Origin: Alistipes sp.
Lineage (GTDB): Bacteria > Bacteroidota > Bacteroidia > Bacteroidales > Rikenellaceae
Reading direction: 5' to 3'
Assembly: GCA_017631135.1 (NCBI GenBank)
Contig: JAGBTW010000055.1
Span: 1-7,771 of the forward strand
Length of the DNA stretch: 7,771 nucleotides
The notes under the pieces were generated by a model that was not told where the DNA came from, made no database searches, and was given only the letters and a program-made list of their open reading frames with translations. Made by a program: the position numbers and the translations under genes. This document shows, piece by piece, positions 1 to 7,004 of the stretch (position 1 is its first letter; every line of letters begins with the position of its first letter).

Positions 1-145
1 CATCGGCACAAAGGCTTGTGGCGTTGAGGATGGTGTGGCTGCCATAAGCTCGATGGCGGCGATGGCGATATACTTCGTCGCGCTCTACTTGATGCGTAAG
101 ATGTTTGATAGAAAGATAAAATTTACAATTATAAAAGAGTTATGA
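1..145 (+). CDS. RseC-family (SoxR-reducing system) protein, C-terminal fragment
   Basis: The open frame beginning at base 2 has no stop until TGA at 143-145, giving 47 residues of a protein whose start lies outside the window. What is visible is a hydrophobic, membrane-helix-like stretch rich in Ala, Met, Ile and Leu (about residues 13-31 of the fragment), followed by a basic tail with RK and DRK. This resembles the end of RseC-family proteins, small two-helix membrane proteins linked to the Rnf/Rsx complex and often encoded just before rnfB in Bacteroidales. The stop overlaps the rnfB start as ATGA (142-145), which suggests translational coupling. The N-terminal cysteine cluster that would confirm the family is not in the window, so the name rests largely on position plus the membrane helix. 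It could be another small membrane protein. Confidence 0.6.
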   Translation, partial: IGTKACGVEDGVAAISSMAAMAIYFVALYLMRKMFDRKIKFTIIKEL

Positions 146-1020
146 ACCCTTTAATTTTAACAGTTTTGACACTCGGCGTTTTGGGTGTGTTGTTGGCTGT
201 TGTTCTCTATTTCGTCGCACAGAAGTTTAAGGTGGAGGAGGATCCCCGTATCGACGAGGTGGAGAAGATGCTTCCTGGAGCAAACTGTGGTGGCTGTGGC
301 TTTGCTGGCTGCCGCGCTATGTCGGAGGCACTCGTAAAGAATGATAATATCGACTCTCTCTTCTGCCCCGTTGCTGGTGGCGAGGTGATGAAGTCTATCG
401 CTGGTTACCTCGGCAAGAGTGCCGCGGAGAAGGCGCCCATGGTGGCAACAATGCGCTGTGGCGGTACTTGCCAGAAGCGCCCCAAGGTGAACCACTACGA
501 TGGTGCTTTGAGCTGTGCTGTGGTCAACACCTTCTACATTGGTGAGTCGGGCTGTGCCTTTGGTTGCATCGGCTATGGCGACTGTGTTCAGGCTTGTAAG
601 TTTGGCGCTATGAGCCTCAATCCCGAGACAGGTCTCGTGGAGATAGACCCCGACAAGTGTACGGCGTGTGGTGCATGTGTTAAGACATGCCCCAAGGCGC
701 TTATCGAGTTGCGCAAGAAGTGGCCAAAGAATCGCGCTGTGTATGTGGCATGTCGCTCGAAGAACCGTGGCTCGGTGGTCATGAAGGTCTGCAAGGCGGG
801 ATGTATTGGCTGTGGCAAGTGTGCCAAGGCGTGTCCCTTTGGCGCTATCACCATCGACAGCTACCTTGCCTATATCAACCCCGACAAGTGTAAGTTGTGC
901 CGCAAGTGTGTGAACGAGTGCCCAACTGGTGCTATCGTACTAAAGAACATGGAGCCACTGCCCAAGGAGCCCGCAGCGCCCAAGGCAGTAGAGAGTAAGA
1001 GCGAAACCGCTAACAAATAA
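142..1020 (+). CDS. rnfB: Rnf complex subunit RnfB, long polyferredoxin form
   Basis: RnfB is the electron-transfer subunit thought to exchange electrons with ferredoxin on the cytoplasmic face of the Rnf complex. The 292-residue product starts with one membrane helix (about residues 4-26). A 4Fe-4S domain follows, with Cys49, Cys52, Cys57 and Cys75 in the typical PGANCGGCGFAGC context. Next come Cys106, Cys110 and Cys125 and then several ferredoxin-type clusters: Cys138/142/148/152, Cys173/176/179/183, Cys217 or 221/224/227/231 and Cys250/253/256/260. The protein is about 100 residues longer than the proteobacterial form (about 190 residues) and matches the long type known from clostridia and Bacteroidetes. 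The tail after residue 270 is charged and rich in Pro, Ala and Lys. The ATG overlaps the stop of the preceding gene, and rnfC begins 7 nt after the stop. The identification is firm. The exact number of clusters is inferred from cysteine spacing. Confidence 0.97.
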   Translation: MNPLILTVLTLGVLGVLLAVVLYFVAQKFKVEEDPRIDEVEKMLPGANCGGCGFAGCRAMSEALVKNDNIDSLFCPVAGGEVMKSIAGYLGKSAAEKAPMVATMRCGGTCQKRPKVNHYDGALSCAVVNTFYIGESGCAFGCIGYGDCVQACKFGAMSLNPETGLVEIDPDKCTACGACVKTCPKALIELRKKWPKNRAVYVACRSKNRGSVVMKVCKAGCIGCGKCAKACPFGAITIDSYLAYINPDKCKLCRKCVNECPTGAIVLKNMEPLPKEPAAPKAVESKSETANK

Positions 1021-1027
1021 GTTGAGT

Positions 1028-2380
1028 ATGAGAACATTCCCAATAGGCGGTATTCATCCGCATGATAATAAAGAGTGGAGCAAGGATAAGGCCATCGAGG
1101 TGTTGGAGCTTCCCGACGAGGTGAAGTTGCCCATGGTGCAGCATATCGGAGCTCCCGCAACGCCCATCGTGCAGAAGGGCGATAAGGTGCTCGTGGGTCA
1201 GGTCGTAGGCCAGTCAGTGGGCTTCGTGTCGGCAAACATCCACTCACCTGTTTCGGGCACGGTGACAAATGTCGATATGTTCCCTAATGGCCAGGGTCAG
1301 CGCCGCATGATGGTTGTCATCAAGCGCGAGGGTGACGAGTGGCTCGAGACTATCGACCGCACACCCGACCATAAGCGCGAGTGCAAGCTCGAGCCTAAAG
1401 AGATTATCGCAAAGATTAAGGATGCGGGCATCGTGGGTCTCGGTGGTGCGCAGTTCCCCACGCATGTGAAGCTCTCTATCCCCGACGGTCAGAAGGCCGA
1501 GGTGGTGGTTATCAACGGCGTCGAGTGCGAGCCTTACCTCACTTCGGACTACCGCACTATGCTTGAGCGCGCAGAGATGGTGCTCACAGGAACAGAGATT
1601 GTTATGCGTGCCGTGGGTGTTGAGCGCGCTGTTATCGGCGTGGAGAACAACAAGCCCGATGCCATTAAGCACTTGAGAGAGGTTATCGCTCGCGACGGCT
1701 ATCGTGGCATCGAGGTTATGCCTCTTAAGATGCGCTACCCCCAGGGTGGCGAGAAGCAGCTTATCGCAGCTGTCACAGGTCGCCAGGTACCTCCTCCACC
1801 AGCACTCCCCATCTCGGTGGGCGCTGTGGTGTGCAACGTCTCGACATGTGTAGCTATCTATGAGGCTGTCCAGAAGAACAAGCCCCTTATTGAGCGTGTT
1901 GTTACGGTTACGGGCAAGCACCTCAAAACTACGCATAACTACCTCGCACGCTTCGGCACATCTGTTAGCCGCCTATTCGAGTTGGCGGGTATCCCCGAGG
2001 GCGATGTTAAGCTTTTGAATGGTGGTCCAATGATGGGTCGCTCGGTGGTGGACATCACTGCACCACTCATCAAGGGTTGTTCGGGTCTCACTGTAATCAC
2101 AGGTGAGGAGGCTGCGCGTGGCAAGGAGCTCTCGTGCATCAAGTGTGGTAAGTGTGTCGAGGTATGCCCCATGGGTCTCGAGCCCTACATCTTGTCGAAG
2201 CTCGCGAAGTTGCAGAAGTGGGATATGGCCGAGGAGCACAACACCGTAGACTGCATCGAGTGTGGCTGCTGCTCATACACCTGCCCCTCGTACTTGCCCC
2301 TTTTGGACTATATCCGCATTGGCAAGCAGACGGTATCTACTATCGTGCGTGCGCGCGCGGCTGCGAATAATAAGAGGTAA
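1028..2380 (+). CDS. rnfC: Rnf complex subunit RnfC
   Basis: RnfC is the peripheral cytoplasmic subunit that binds NAD(H) and FMN and carries two 4Fe-4S clusters. Starting at ATG 1028 it has 450 residues. The N-terminus MRTFPIGGIHP is typical of the family. The glycine-rich GLGGAQFPTHVK (about 137-148) is the nucleotide/FMN-binding segment, followed by the conserved INGVECEPYLTSD (about 162-174) and an SLBB-like region around 290-340. Near the C-terminus are two ferredoxin motifs, Cys370/373/376/380 and Cys409/412/415/419. A TTG two codons upstream (1022) would give a 452-residue product. ATG 1028 is preferred because the family start falls at MRTF. There is no clear Shine-Dalgarno sequence, as is common in Bacteroidetes. 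The gene sits 7 nt after rnfB and 26 AT-rich nt before rnfD. No domain appears damaged. Confidence 0.97.
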   Translation: MRTFPIGGIHPHDNKEWSKDKAIEVLELPDEVKLPMVQHIGAPATPIVQKGDKVLVGQVVGQSVGFVSANIHSPVSGTVTNVDMFPNGQGQRRMMVVIKREGDEWLETIDRTPDHKRECKLEPKEIIAKIKDAGIVGLGGAQFPTHVKLSIPDGQKAEVVVINGVECEPYLTSDYRTMLERAEMVLTGTEIVMRAVGVERAVIGVENNKPDAIKHLREVIARDGYRGIEVMPLKMRYPQGGEKQLIAAVTGRQVPPPPALPISVGAVVCNVSTCVAIYEAVQKNKPLIERVVTVTGKHLKTTHNYLARFGTSVSRLFELAGIPEGDVKLLNGGPMMGRSVVDITAPLIKGCSGLTVITGEEAARGKELSCIKCGKCVEVCPMGLEPYILSKLAKLQKWDMAEEHNTVDCIECGCCSYTCPSYLPLLDYIRIGKQTVSTIVRARAAANNKR

Positions 2381-2406
2381 GAAATAATAAAAATTGATAA
2401 TTATAT

Positions 2407-3396
2407 ATGGCAACTAGACTTTTTGCTGCGCCATCGCCCCATATCCATGGTGGAGAGAAGACACGTCGAATAATGCTCGACGTAATCTTGGCGCTTGTGC
2501 CCGCCCTCGCCGTATCGACATACATCATGGGCTGGAGAGTATTGCTCGTCACAGCTGTGGCTGTTGCGGGCTGCGTGGTGTTCGAGTACCTCATCGGCCG
2601 CATATTGCTCAAGCGAGGCTCGACCATCGGCGACCTCTCGGCTATCGTTACAGGTATGTTGTTGGCCTTCAACCTCCCCGTGGGTATTCCTTGGTGGATA
2701 GTCCTCGTGGGTGCTCTTGTGGCTATCGGCATCGGTAAGATGACCTTTGGTGGCTTGGGCTGCAACCCCTTTAACCCTGCACTTACGGGTCGTATCTTCT
2801 TGCTTATCGCCTACCCCGTGCAGATGACCGATTGGACAACAAACGTGCCCGATGCGCTCTCTGGTTCTACCATGCTTGCCGATGTCAAGGGCTCGACATA
2901 CGACGCTGCGGGTAATATCGTGCTTGGTAACCTCAACCTCGATAACATCGACTTCATGGGTATGTTCGGTGGTCACATGAATGGCTCGTTGGGTGAGATT
3001 GCCTCGTTGGCACTCGTGCTCGGTGCTTTGTACCTCTTGTGGCGCAAGGTTATATCGTGGCATATCCCCGTTGCTGTGCTCGGTACAATGGTAGTGTTTG
3101 CGCTCTGCGTGGCGCTCTCTGTGGGTGGTGGCGCGTTGTGCTACCAGCTCCCCTTGTTCCACATCTTGGCAGGTGGTGCACTGCTTGGCGCTTTGTTCAT
3201 GGCTACGGACTACTCAACCTCGCCCATGACACACAAGGGTATGCTCATCTATGGCGTGGGCATTGGTCTTTTGACCATGATTATTCGCCTATGGGGCGCC
3301 TATCCCGAGGGTATGTCGTTTGCGATATTCATCATGAATGCCGCTACGCCACTTATCAACAAGTATTGTCGTCCGAAGCGTTTCGGCACTAAATAG
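2407..3396 (+). CDS. rnfD: Rnf complex subunit RnfD (covalent-FMN membrane subunit)
   Basis: RnfD is an integral membrane subunit of the NqrB/RnfD family that holds a covalently bound FMN on a periplasmic loop and is linked to ion translocation. The 329-residue product has many hydrophobic helices, the conserved GCNPFNPALTGR (118-129) and the ATDYSTSPMT segment (266-275). The expected flavinylation site is DALSGST (149-155), with Thr155 as the likely FMN-carrying residue. The usual motif is SGAT, so this protein has Ser154 in place of Ala. The 2381-2406 leader is very AT-rich, with no ribosome binding site recognised. rnfG starts 12 nt downstream. The FMN is expected to be attached by an ApbE-type transferase, which is not encoded in this window. 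Confidence 0.96.
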   Translation: MATRLFAAPSPHIHGGEKTRRIMLDVILALVPALAVSTYIMGWRVLLVTAVAVAGCVVFEYLIGRILLKRGSTIGDLSAIVTGMLLAFNLPVGIPWWIVLVGALVAIGIGKMTFGGLGCNPFNPALTGRIFLLIAYPVQMTDWTTNVPDALSGSTMLADVKGSTYDAAGNIVLGNLNLDNIDFMGMFGGHMNGSLGEIASLALVLGALYLLWRKVISWHIPVAVLGTMVVFALCVALSVGGGALCYQLPLFHILAGGALLGALFMATDYSTSPMTHKGMLIYGVGIGLLTMIIRLWGAYPEGMSFAIFIMNAATPLINKYCRPKRFGTK

Positions 3397-3408
3397 TTAT
3401 ATGGAGCT

Positions 3409-4092
3409 ATGAAGAGTTCATTGAAAAATATGGTATTGGTGCTCTTCACCATTACCGCCGTCTCGGCACTCCTCGTGGGCTTGGTGAATAACATCACAAA
3501 GGATGTAATCGCCCAGACCGAGGTTCAGGCGAAGAACGAGGCGAAGTTTAAGGTTCTCAATACCACCGCTAACGAGGCTGTGGTGTTGGTGGATGAGGTG
3601 ACAAAGATTAGTGACTTCGAGATTGTCGTGAGCACCGTTGCCGCAAAGGAGGACAACAACCGCATCTTGGGCTACGCTGTCGAGGCGCCCAGCATCACAA
3701 AGTCGGGCTATGGTGGTCGCATCAAACTTATGGTGGGCTTTGCCGAGGTTGAGGGCGTTGTTACGCTCTGCGGCGTGGAGGTGTTGTCACAGAACGAGAC
3801 CCCAGGTCTTGGTGCAAACATGACAAAGGAGGGCAATGCGCTCGAGAAGTCTATGCTTGGCAAGAACCCCGACGAGTTGAGCTTCAAGGTTAAGAAGGAC
3901 GATGCCAACGGCTCGTTCGACTCGCTCACAGGCTCTACAATCTCGTCACGCGCATACGCTAACGCTGTGGAGACTGCCTATGCGGGCTACCTCAAGGCAA
4001 AGGGCTTGCTCGATGCCAATGCAGAGGGTGTGTCGGGTGCTACCAATACCGAATGGAATGAGGATAATAATGTAACAGAGGAGGAGAAATAA
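3409..4092 (+). CDS. rnfG: Rnf complex subunit RnfG (periplasmic FMN-binding) with extra SGAT-bearing tail
   Basis: RnfG is a membrane-anchored periplasmic flavoprotein of the FMN-binding NqrC/RnfG family. The 227-residue product has one N-terminal membrane helix (about 8-27) after a short basic start (MKSSLKN). The FMN-binding domain follows, with SQNETPGLGA (127-136) and the flavinylation site DSLTGSTISSRA (171-182), where Thr177 is the expected FMN carrier. The normal consensus is S/TGAT, and Ser176 replaces Ala here. After the domain ends near residue 200 there is a tail with a second motif, EGVSGATNT (206-214), then an acidic end (WNEDNNVTEEEK). A purine-rich GGAG lies 6 nt upstream of the ATG. 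The stop overlaps the rnfE start by one base (TAATG), pointing to coupled translation. Confidence 0.95.
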   Translation: MKSSLKNMVLVLFTITAVSALLVGLVNNITKDVIAQTEVQAKNEAKFKVLNTTANEAVVLVDEVTKISDFEIVVSTVAAKEDNNRILGYAVEAPSITKSGYGGRIKLMVGFAEVEGVVTLCGVEVLSQNETPGLGANMTKEGNALEKSMLGKNPDELSFKVKKDDANGSFDSLTGSTISSRAYANAVETAYAGYLKAKGLLDANAEGVSGATNTEWNEDNNVTEEEK

Positions 4093-4673
4093 TGGGTAAG
4101 CTACAACTTATAACAAGGGGTATTCTCAAGGAGAACCCCACATTCGCACTCGTCTTGGGTATGTGTCCAACGCTTGGTGTCACCTCTACTGCCATCAACG
4201 GCATGGGTATGGGCGTGGCAACAATGGCGGTGCTCATCCTCTCGAACATGGCTATTTCGCTAATCAAGAATGTCATCCCCGATAAGGTGCGCATCCCTGC
4301 GTTCATCGTTGTGATTGCATCGTTTGTGACCATCATCGAGATGCTCATGAAGGCATACATCCCTGCGCTCTACGCGTCGTTGGGTGTATTCATTCCACTT
4401 ATCGTGGTTAACTGCATCATCCTCGGTCGTGCCGAGGCGTTCGCATCGAAGAATGGTGTCTTCGACTCTGCACTCGATGGTGTGGGCATAGGTCTTGGCT
4501 TCACGTTCTCGCTTACGGCCATAGGTGCTGCGCGCGAGATTTTGGGCTCGGGAGCTATCTTTGGCGTTACTTTCGCATCGGATGTCATGCCCCTCTTGTT
4601 CATCCTTGCCCCTGGTGGCTTCCTTGTGTTGGGCTACCTCATGGTTGTGTTTAACAAAATAGCAAAACGATAA
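4092..4673 (+). CDS. rnfE: Rnf complex subunit RnfE
   Basis: RnfE is one of the two homologous multi-helix membrane subunits (NqrD/RnfE group) that form the membrane core. The 193-residue product is a normal length. It has the paired half-motifs around conserved cysteines: LGMCPTLGVT with Cys25, and VVNCIILGRAEAFA with Cys108. In the related NQR complex the equivalent cysteines of the paired subunits bind an intramembrane iron or 2Fe-2S centre. The AREILGSGAIFG segment (about 147-158) is another family signature. The purine-rich end of rnfG (GAGGAGGAG, about 4078-4086) lies 6-14 nt before the ATG and could act as its ribosome binding site. rnfA follows 5 nt after the stop. Confidence 0.96.
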   Translation: MGKLQLITRGILKENPTFALVLGMCPTLGVTSTAINGMGMGVATMAVLILSNMAISLIKNVIPDKVRIPAFIVVIASFVTIIEMLMKAYIPALYASLGVFIPLIVVNCIILGRAEAFASKNGVFDSALDGVGIGLGFTFSLTAIGAAREILGSGAIFGVTFASDVMPLLFILAPGGFLVLGYLMVVFNKIAKR

Positions 4674-4678
4674 CAGAT

Positions 4679-5347
4679 ATGAGTATATTGACTATTTTAA
4701 CTGGCGGAAATATCTCGCAGAGCGTTCTTGATGGCTTTGCTTCGGGCGTGGTGAGCGTTCAGGAGATTAGCATCATCGCTATTGTCATCGGCGCTATCTT
4801 CGTTAACAACGTGGTGCTCTCGCAGTTCCTCGGTATATGTCCCTTCCTTGGTGTATCATCAAAGGTGAATACCTCGCTCGGCATGGGCATGGCAGTGACA
4901 TTCGTTATGGCGCTTGCGTCAATCGTTACATGGTGCTTGCAGACATATATCCTTGTTCCTTTCGGTATCGAGTATATGCAGACTATCGTCTTCATCCTCG
5001 TTATCGCAGCCCTCGTGCAGATGGTCGAGATTGTGCTTAAGAAGGTCTCTCCCGCGCTCTATCAGGCGCTCGGAATCTTCTTGCCACTTATCACTACCAA
5101 CTGTGCGGTGCTTGGTGTTGCCATCCTCATGGTGCAGAAGAACATGGATCTGCTCACAGGCGTTGTCTATTCTACTGCTACGGCTCTCGGCTTTGCCCTC
5201 GCCCTCGTGCTCTTTGCGGGCATCCGCGAGCGCCTCGAGATTGAGGATGTACCATCGGCATTCCGTGGTGTGCCCATCGCGCTTATCACCGCGGGACTCC
5301 TCGCAATGGCGTTTATGGGATTTGCAAACGTTGTACCCCTACCATAG
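4679..5347 (+). CDS. rnfA: Rnf complex subunit RnfA with N-terminal extension
   Basis: RnfA is the partner of RnfE in the membrane core (NqrE/RnfA group). The conserved parts are FVNNVVLSQFLGICPFLGVS with Cys54, and TTNCAVLGVA with Cys142, plus about six hydrophobic helices. In the standard protein of about 193 residues these cysteines lie near positions 25 and 113, so this 222-residue version has about 29 extra residues at the N-terminus (MSILTILTGGNIS... to E29). ATG 4679 lies 5 nt after the rnfE stop, which fits operon coupling, and no ATG exists at the family start. GTG codons at 4748 and 4751 (V24, V25) are possible alternative starts and would give about 198-199 residues. The last gene of the operon, it is followed by a hairpin terminator at 5374-5402. 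Confidence 0.95.
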   Translation: MSILTILTGGNISQSVLDGFASGVVSVQEISIIAIVIGAIFVNNVVLSQFLGICPFLGVSSKVNTSLGMGMAVTFVMALASIVTWCLQTYILVPFGIEYMQTIVFILVIAALVQMVEIVLKKVSPALYQALGIFLPLITTNCAVLGVAILMVQKNMDLLTGVVYSTATALGFALALVLFAGIRERLEIEDVPSAFRGVPIALITAGLLAMAFMGFANVVPLP

Positions 5348-5373
5348 TAGTATATAGCAACACTATTATATGA

Positions 5374-5410
5374 AATACCCCGCGGAAATCCCGCGGGGTA
5401 TTACTTTTAG
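5374..5410 (+). terminator. GC-rich hairpin terminator between convergent rnfA and gadB
   Basis: A perfect 12-bp stem pairs 5374-5385 with 5391-5402 around a 5-nt loop (AAATC), with a GC-rich centre of CCCCGCGG/CCGCGGGG. On the + strand it is followed by ACTTTTA, a short T-rich run, so it fits termination of the rnf operon 27 nt after the rnfA stop. It also lies 43 nt beyond the gadB stop on the other strand, so it may serve both convergent units. The T-run on that side is weak. Confidence 0.8.
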
Positions 5411-5444
5411 CGATGGGTCGAGAGTGACACCTCATCACAAGAAT

Positions 5445-6854
5445 TTAGTGTGTGAAGACCTTGCCCAACTGCGCCTCCTGCTTCTCGTAGGCGAGGCGCG
5501 AGGTTGTGGGATATTGCAACTTCTCGAACTCCTTAACGGCATCCTCGATGTCGCGTAGTAGCATATCTGCCATGTCGCGCGACATGCCCTGACGCACCAC
5601 GATGCGCATAACAATCATATCCTCGATGCTGTGGGGCATGGAGTAGGCGGGGACCATCCATCCCGACTGCTGCAGGCGCGATTGCAGGTCGTAGAGAGTC
5701 CACTTCGCGCTCTTGTTGTAGTTGTCGTTCATCATCCACACAAACAGAGGGTTGACAACCTCGTCAGAATAGTTCTGGAAGCAGGGCATCTCGCCAATGC
5801 GCTTGTGGCAGTACTTGGCAATCTCCATAGAGTTGTTGTGTATGCTCTCGTAGCCCTTGCGACCAAGGCGTATGAAGTTGTAGTACTGACCGAGAATCTG
5901 CGCTGCGGGGCGCGAGAAGTTGAGACCTACTTGAGTGACCTCTGCGCCGAGGTAGTTCACCGAGAAGCTCATCTCCTCGGGCAGATAGCTCTTATCGCGC
6001 CATACCACCCATCCGAGACCAGGGTATACGAGACCGAACTTGTGTCCCGAGGTCGAGATAGAACCCACCCACTTAAGTCTGAAATCCCATTTGTAGTGTG
6101 GCTTGACAAATGGCAGGATGAAACCGCCCGACGCGCCATCGACATGGATGGGGATGTTGTAACCTGTGTGCTCGTTGTACTTGTCTAATGCCTTGTCCAG
6201 CGCCTCGATGTCGTCGTTGAGACCTGTCCATGTGACACCTGCGATGCCCACCACGCAGATGGTGTTCTCGTCGCATAGTTTGATGGCATCTTCGGCACAT
6301 AGTGTGCGCTTCTCGCGTGTGAGGGGCACCTGGCGGAGCTCTATCTGCCATAACTTGCAGAACTTCTCCCACACGACTTGAAGACCTGCGCTTATGACGA
6401 GGTTAGGCTTGTCTACGGGCTTACCCTCCTTCGTGCGGCGGTGACGCCAACGTAGCCACGCTGCCACACCTCCGAGCATGCACGCCTCGGAAGAGCCTAT
6501 GCCCACAGCACCACACTTCGATTCGCTCTTCTCGGGGCTGTGCCATAGGTTTGCGATGATGTTTATGCATCGCGACGCCATCACCGCCACGCGCGGATAC
6601 TCCGTCTGGTCGATATAGTTCACCGCTATCGCTTCGTTCATGAGCCTTGTGGCGTAGTCATCCATGTAGGTCGTCACAAATGTCGCGAGGTTTAGCTGTG
6701 GCTGCGTCTCCACCGCCGCCTCGTCCTTGACCATGCGGTACGCAATCTCGGGCATTGTCATCTCCTCGGGGATTACTGTTGTAGGTGCTGGGCGGAGCAT
6801 CTCCTCCGACCCATATACGGCAGCTGTGGCCGTCGAACATCGTTTTTCGTTCAT
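5445..6854 (-). CDS. gadB: Glutamate decarboxylase (PLP-dependent)
   Basis: The enzyme converts glutamate to 4-aminobutyrate (GABA) and CO2 and consumes a cytoplasmic proton, which is the basis of glutamate-dependent acid resistance. The 469-residue product is the family's normal size (E. coli GadB has 466) and aligns along its length. Visible features are LATF with Thr58, GSSEACMLGG (120-129, PLP phosphate region), Gln159, GVTWTG (206-211), the PLP-ring aspartate Asp239 in HVDGASGGF, and SGHKFG (269-274) with Lys272 as the PLP-binding lysine. NFSRPA (312-317) is also conserved. E. coli has Ala where this protein has Gly240. The C-terminus is GKVFTH, ending in His469. E. coli GadB has a near-terminal His465 that closes the active site at neutral pH. 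No gadC antiporter or glutaminase gene is next to it within the window, so a role in acid resistance is inferred. Confidence 0.96.
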   Translation of the reverse strand: MNEKRCSTATAAVYGSEEMLRPAPTTVIPEEMTMPEIAYRMVKDEAAVETQPQLNLATFVTTYMDDYATRLMNEAIAVNYIDQTEYPRVAVMASRCINIIANLWHSPEKSESKCGAVGIGSSEACMLGGVAAWLRWRHRRTKEGKPVDKPNLVISAGLQVVWEKFCKLWQIELRQVPLTREKRTLCAEDAIKLCDENTICVVGIAGVTWTGLNDDIEALDKALDKYNEHTGYNIPIHVDGASGGFILPFVKPHYKWDFRLKWVGSISTSGHKFGLVYPGLGWVVWRDKSYLPEEMSFSVNYLGAEVTQVGLNFSRPAAQILGQYYNFIRLGRKGYESIHNNSMEIAKYCHKRIGEMPCFQNYSDEVVNPLFVWMMNDNYNKSAKWTLYDLQSRLQQSGWMVPAYSMPHSIEDMIVMRIVVRQGMSRDMADMLLRDIEDAVKEFEKLQYPTTSRLAYEKQEAQLGKVFTH

Positions 6855-6867
6855 AGGTATAAGGTTT

Positions 6868-6898
6868 AAAAGTTATGTACCCCGAACAACGACACAAA
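6868..6898 (-). promoter_or_regulatory. Candidate Bacteroidetes-type promoter for gadB
   Basis: Read on the minus strand, TTTG (6895-6898) is followed after exactly 19 nt by TAACTTTT (6868-6875). This matches the Bacteroides -33 TTTG and 7 of 8 positions of the -7 TAnnTTTG element at a suitable spacing. Only 13 nt separate the -7 element from the gadB ATG, so the 5' leader would be about 5-8 nt and has no Shine-Dalgarno sequence. This is a pattern match only, and a more distal promoter is possible. Confidence 0.35.
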
Positions 6899-7004
6899 CC
6901 ATGCCACCCACAGGTAATTCACCTATAGCTGTAACCAAACGATTAGGAAATTTCTTAAACTATTGTTTTCGCCTTACGGCGCGGGTATTATTTTTAATCC
7001 CCGA

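Noticed and set aside
2381..2406. Possible internal promoter in the AT-rich gap before rnfD
   Set aside because: No TTTG/TAnnTTTG pair is present at suitable spacing; the AT-richness is more simply a start-region feature for translation within the operon.
2401..3162. 253-residue - strand open frame opposite rnfD
   Set aside because: It is antisense to rnfD, rich in His, Glu and Thr in a wrong-frame manner, with no plausible domain or start context.
4914..5357. 147-residue + strand open frame overlapping rnfA
   Set aside because: It is a shifted-frame shadow of rnfA, with a Ser/Arg/Leu-rich composition typical of a wrong frame.
5631..6188. 185-residue + strand open frame
   Set aside because: It lies entirely antisense to the well-supported gadB gene; the open frame follows from the codon use of gadB and the product looks like no protein family.
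6912..6924. AGGT/ACCT dyad upstream of gadB as a regulator operator
   Set aside because: The arms are only 4 bp and no regulator gene is nearby, so the match is too weak to support.
6970..6997. CGCC/GGCG hairpin followed by a T-rich run (possible terminator)
   Set aside because: The stem is only 4 bp with an intervening non-T stretch, and no + strand gene ends just upstream of it.
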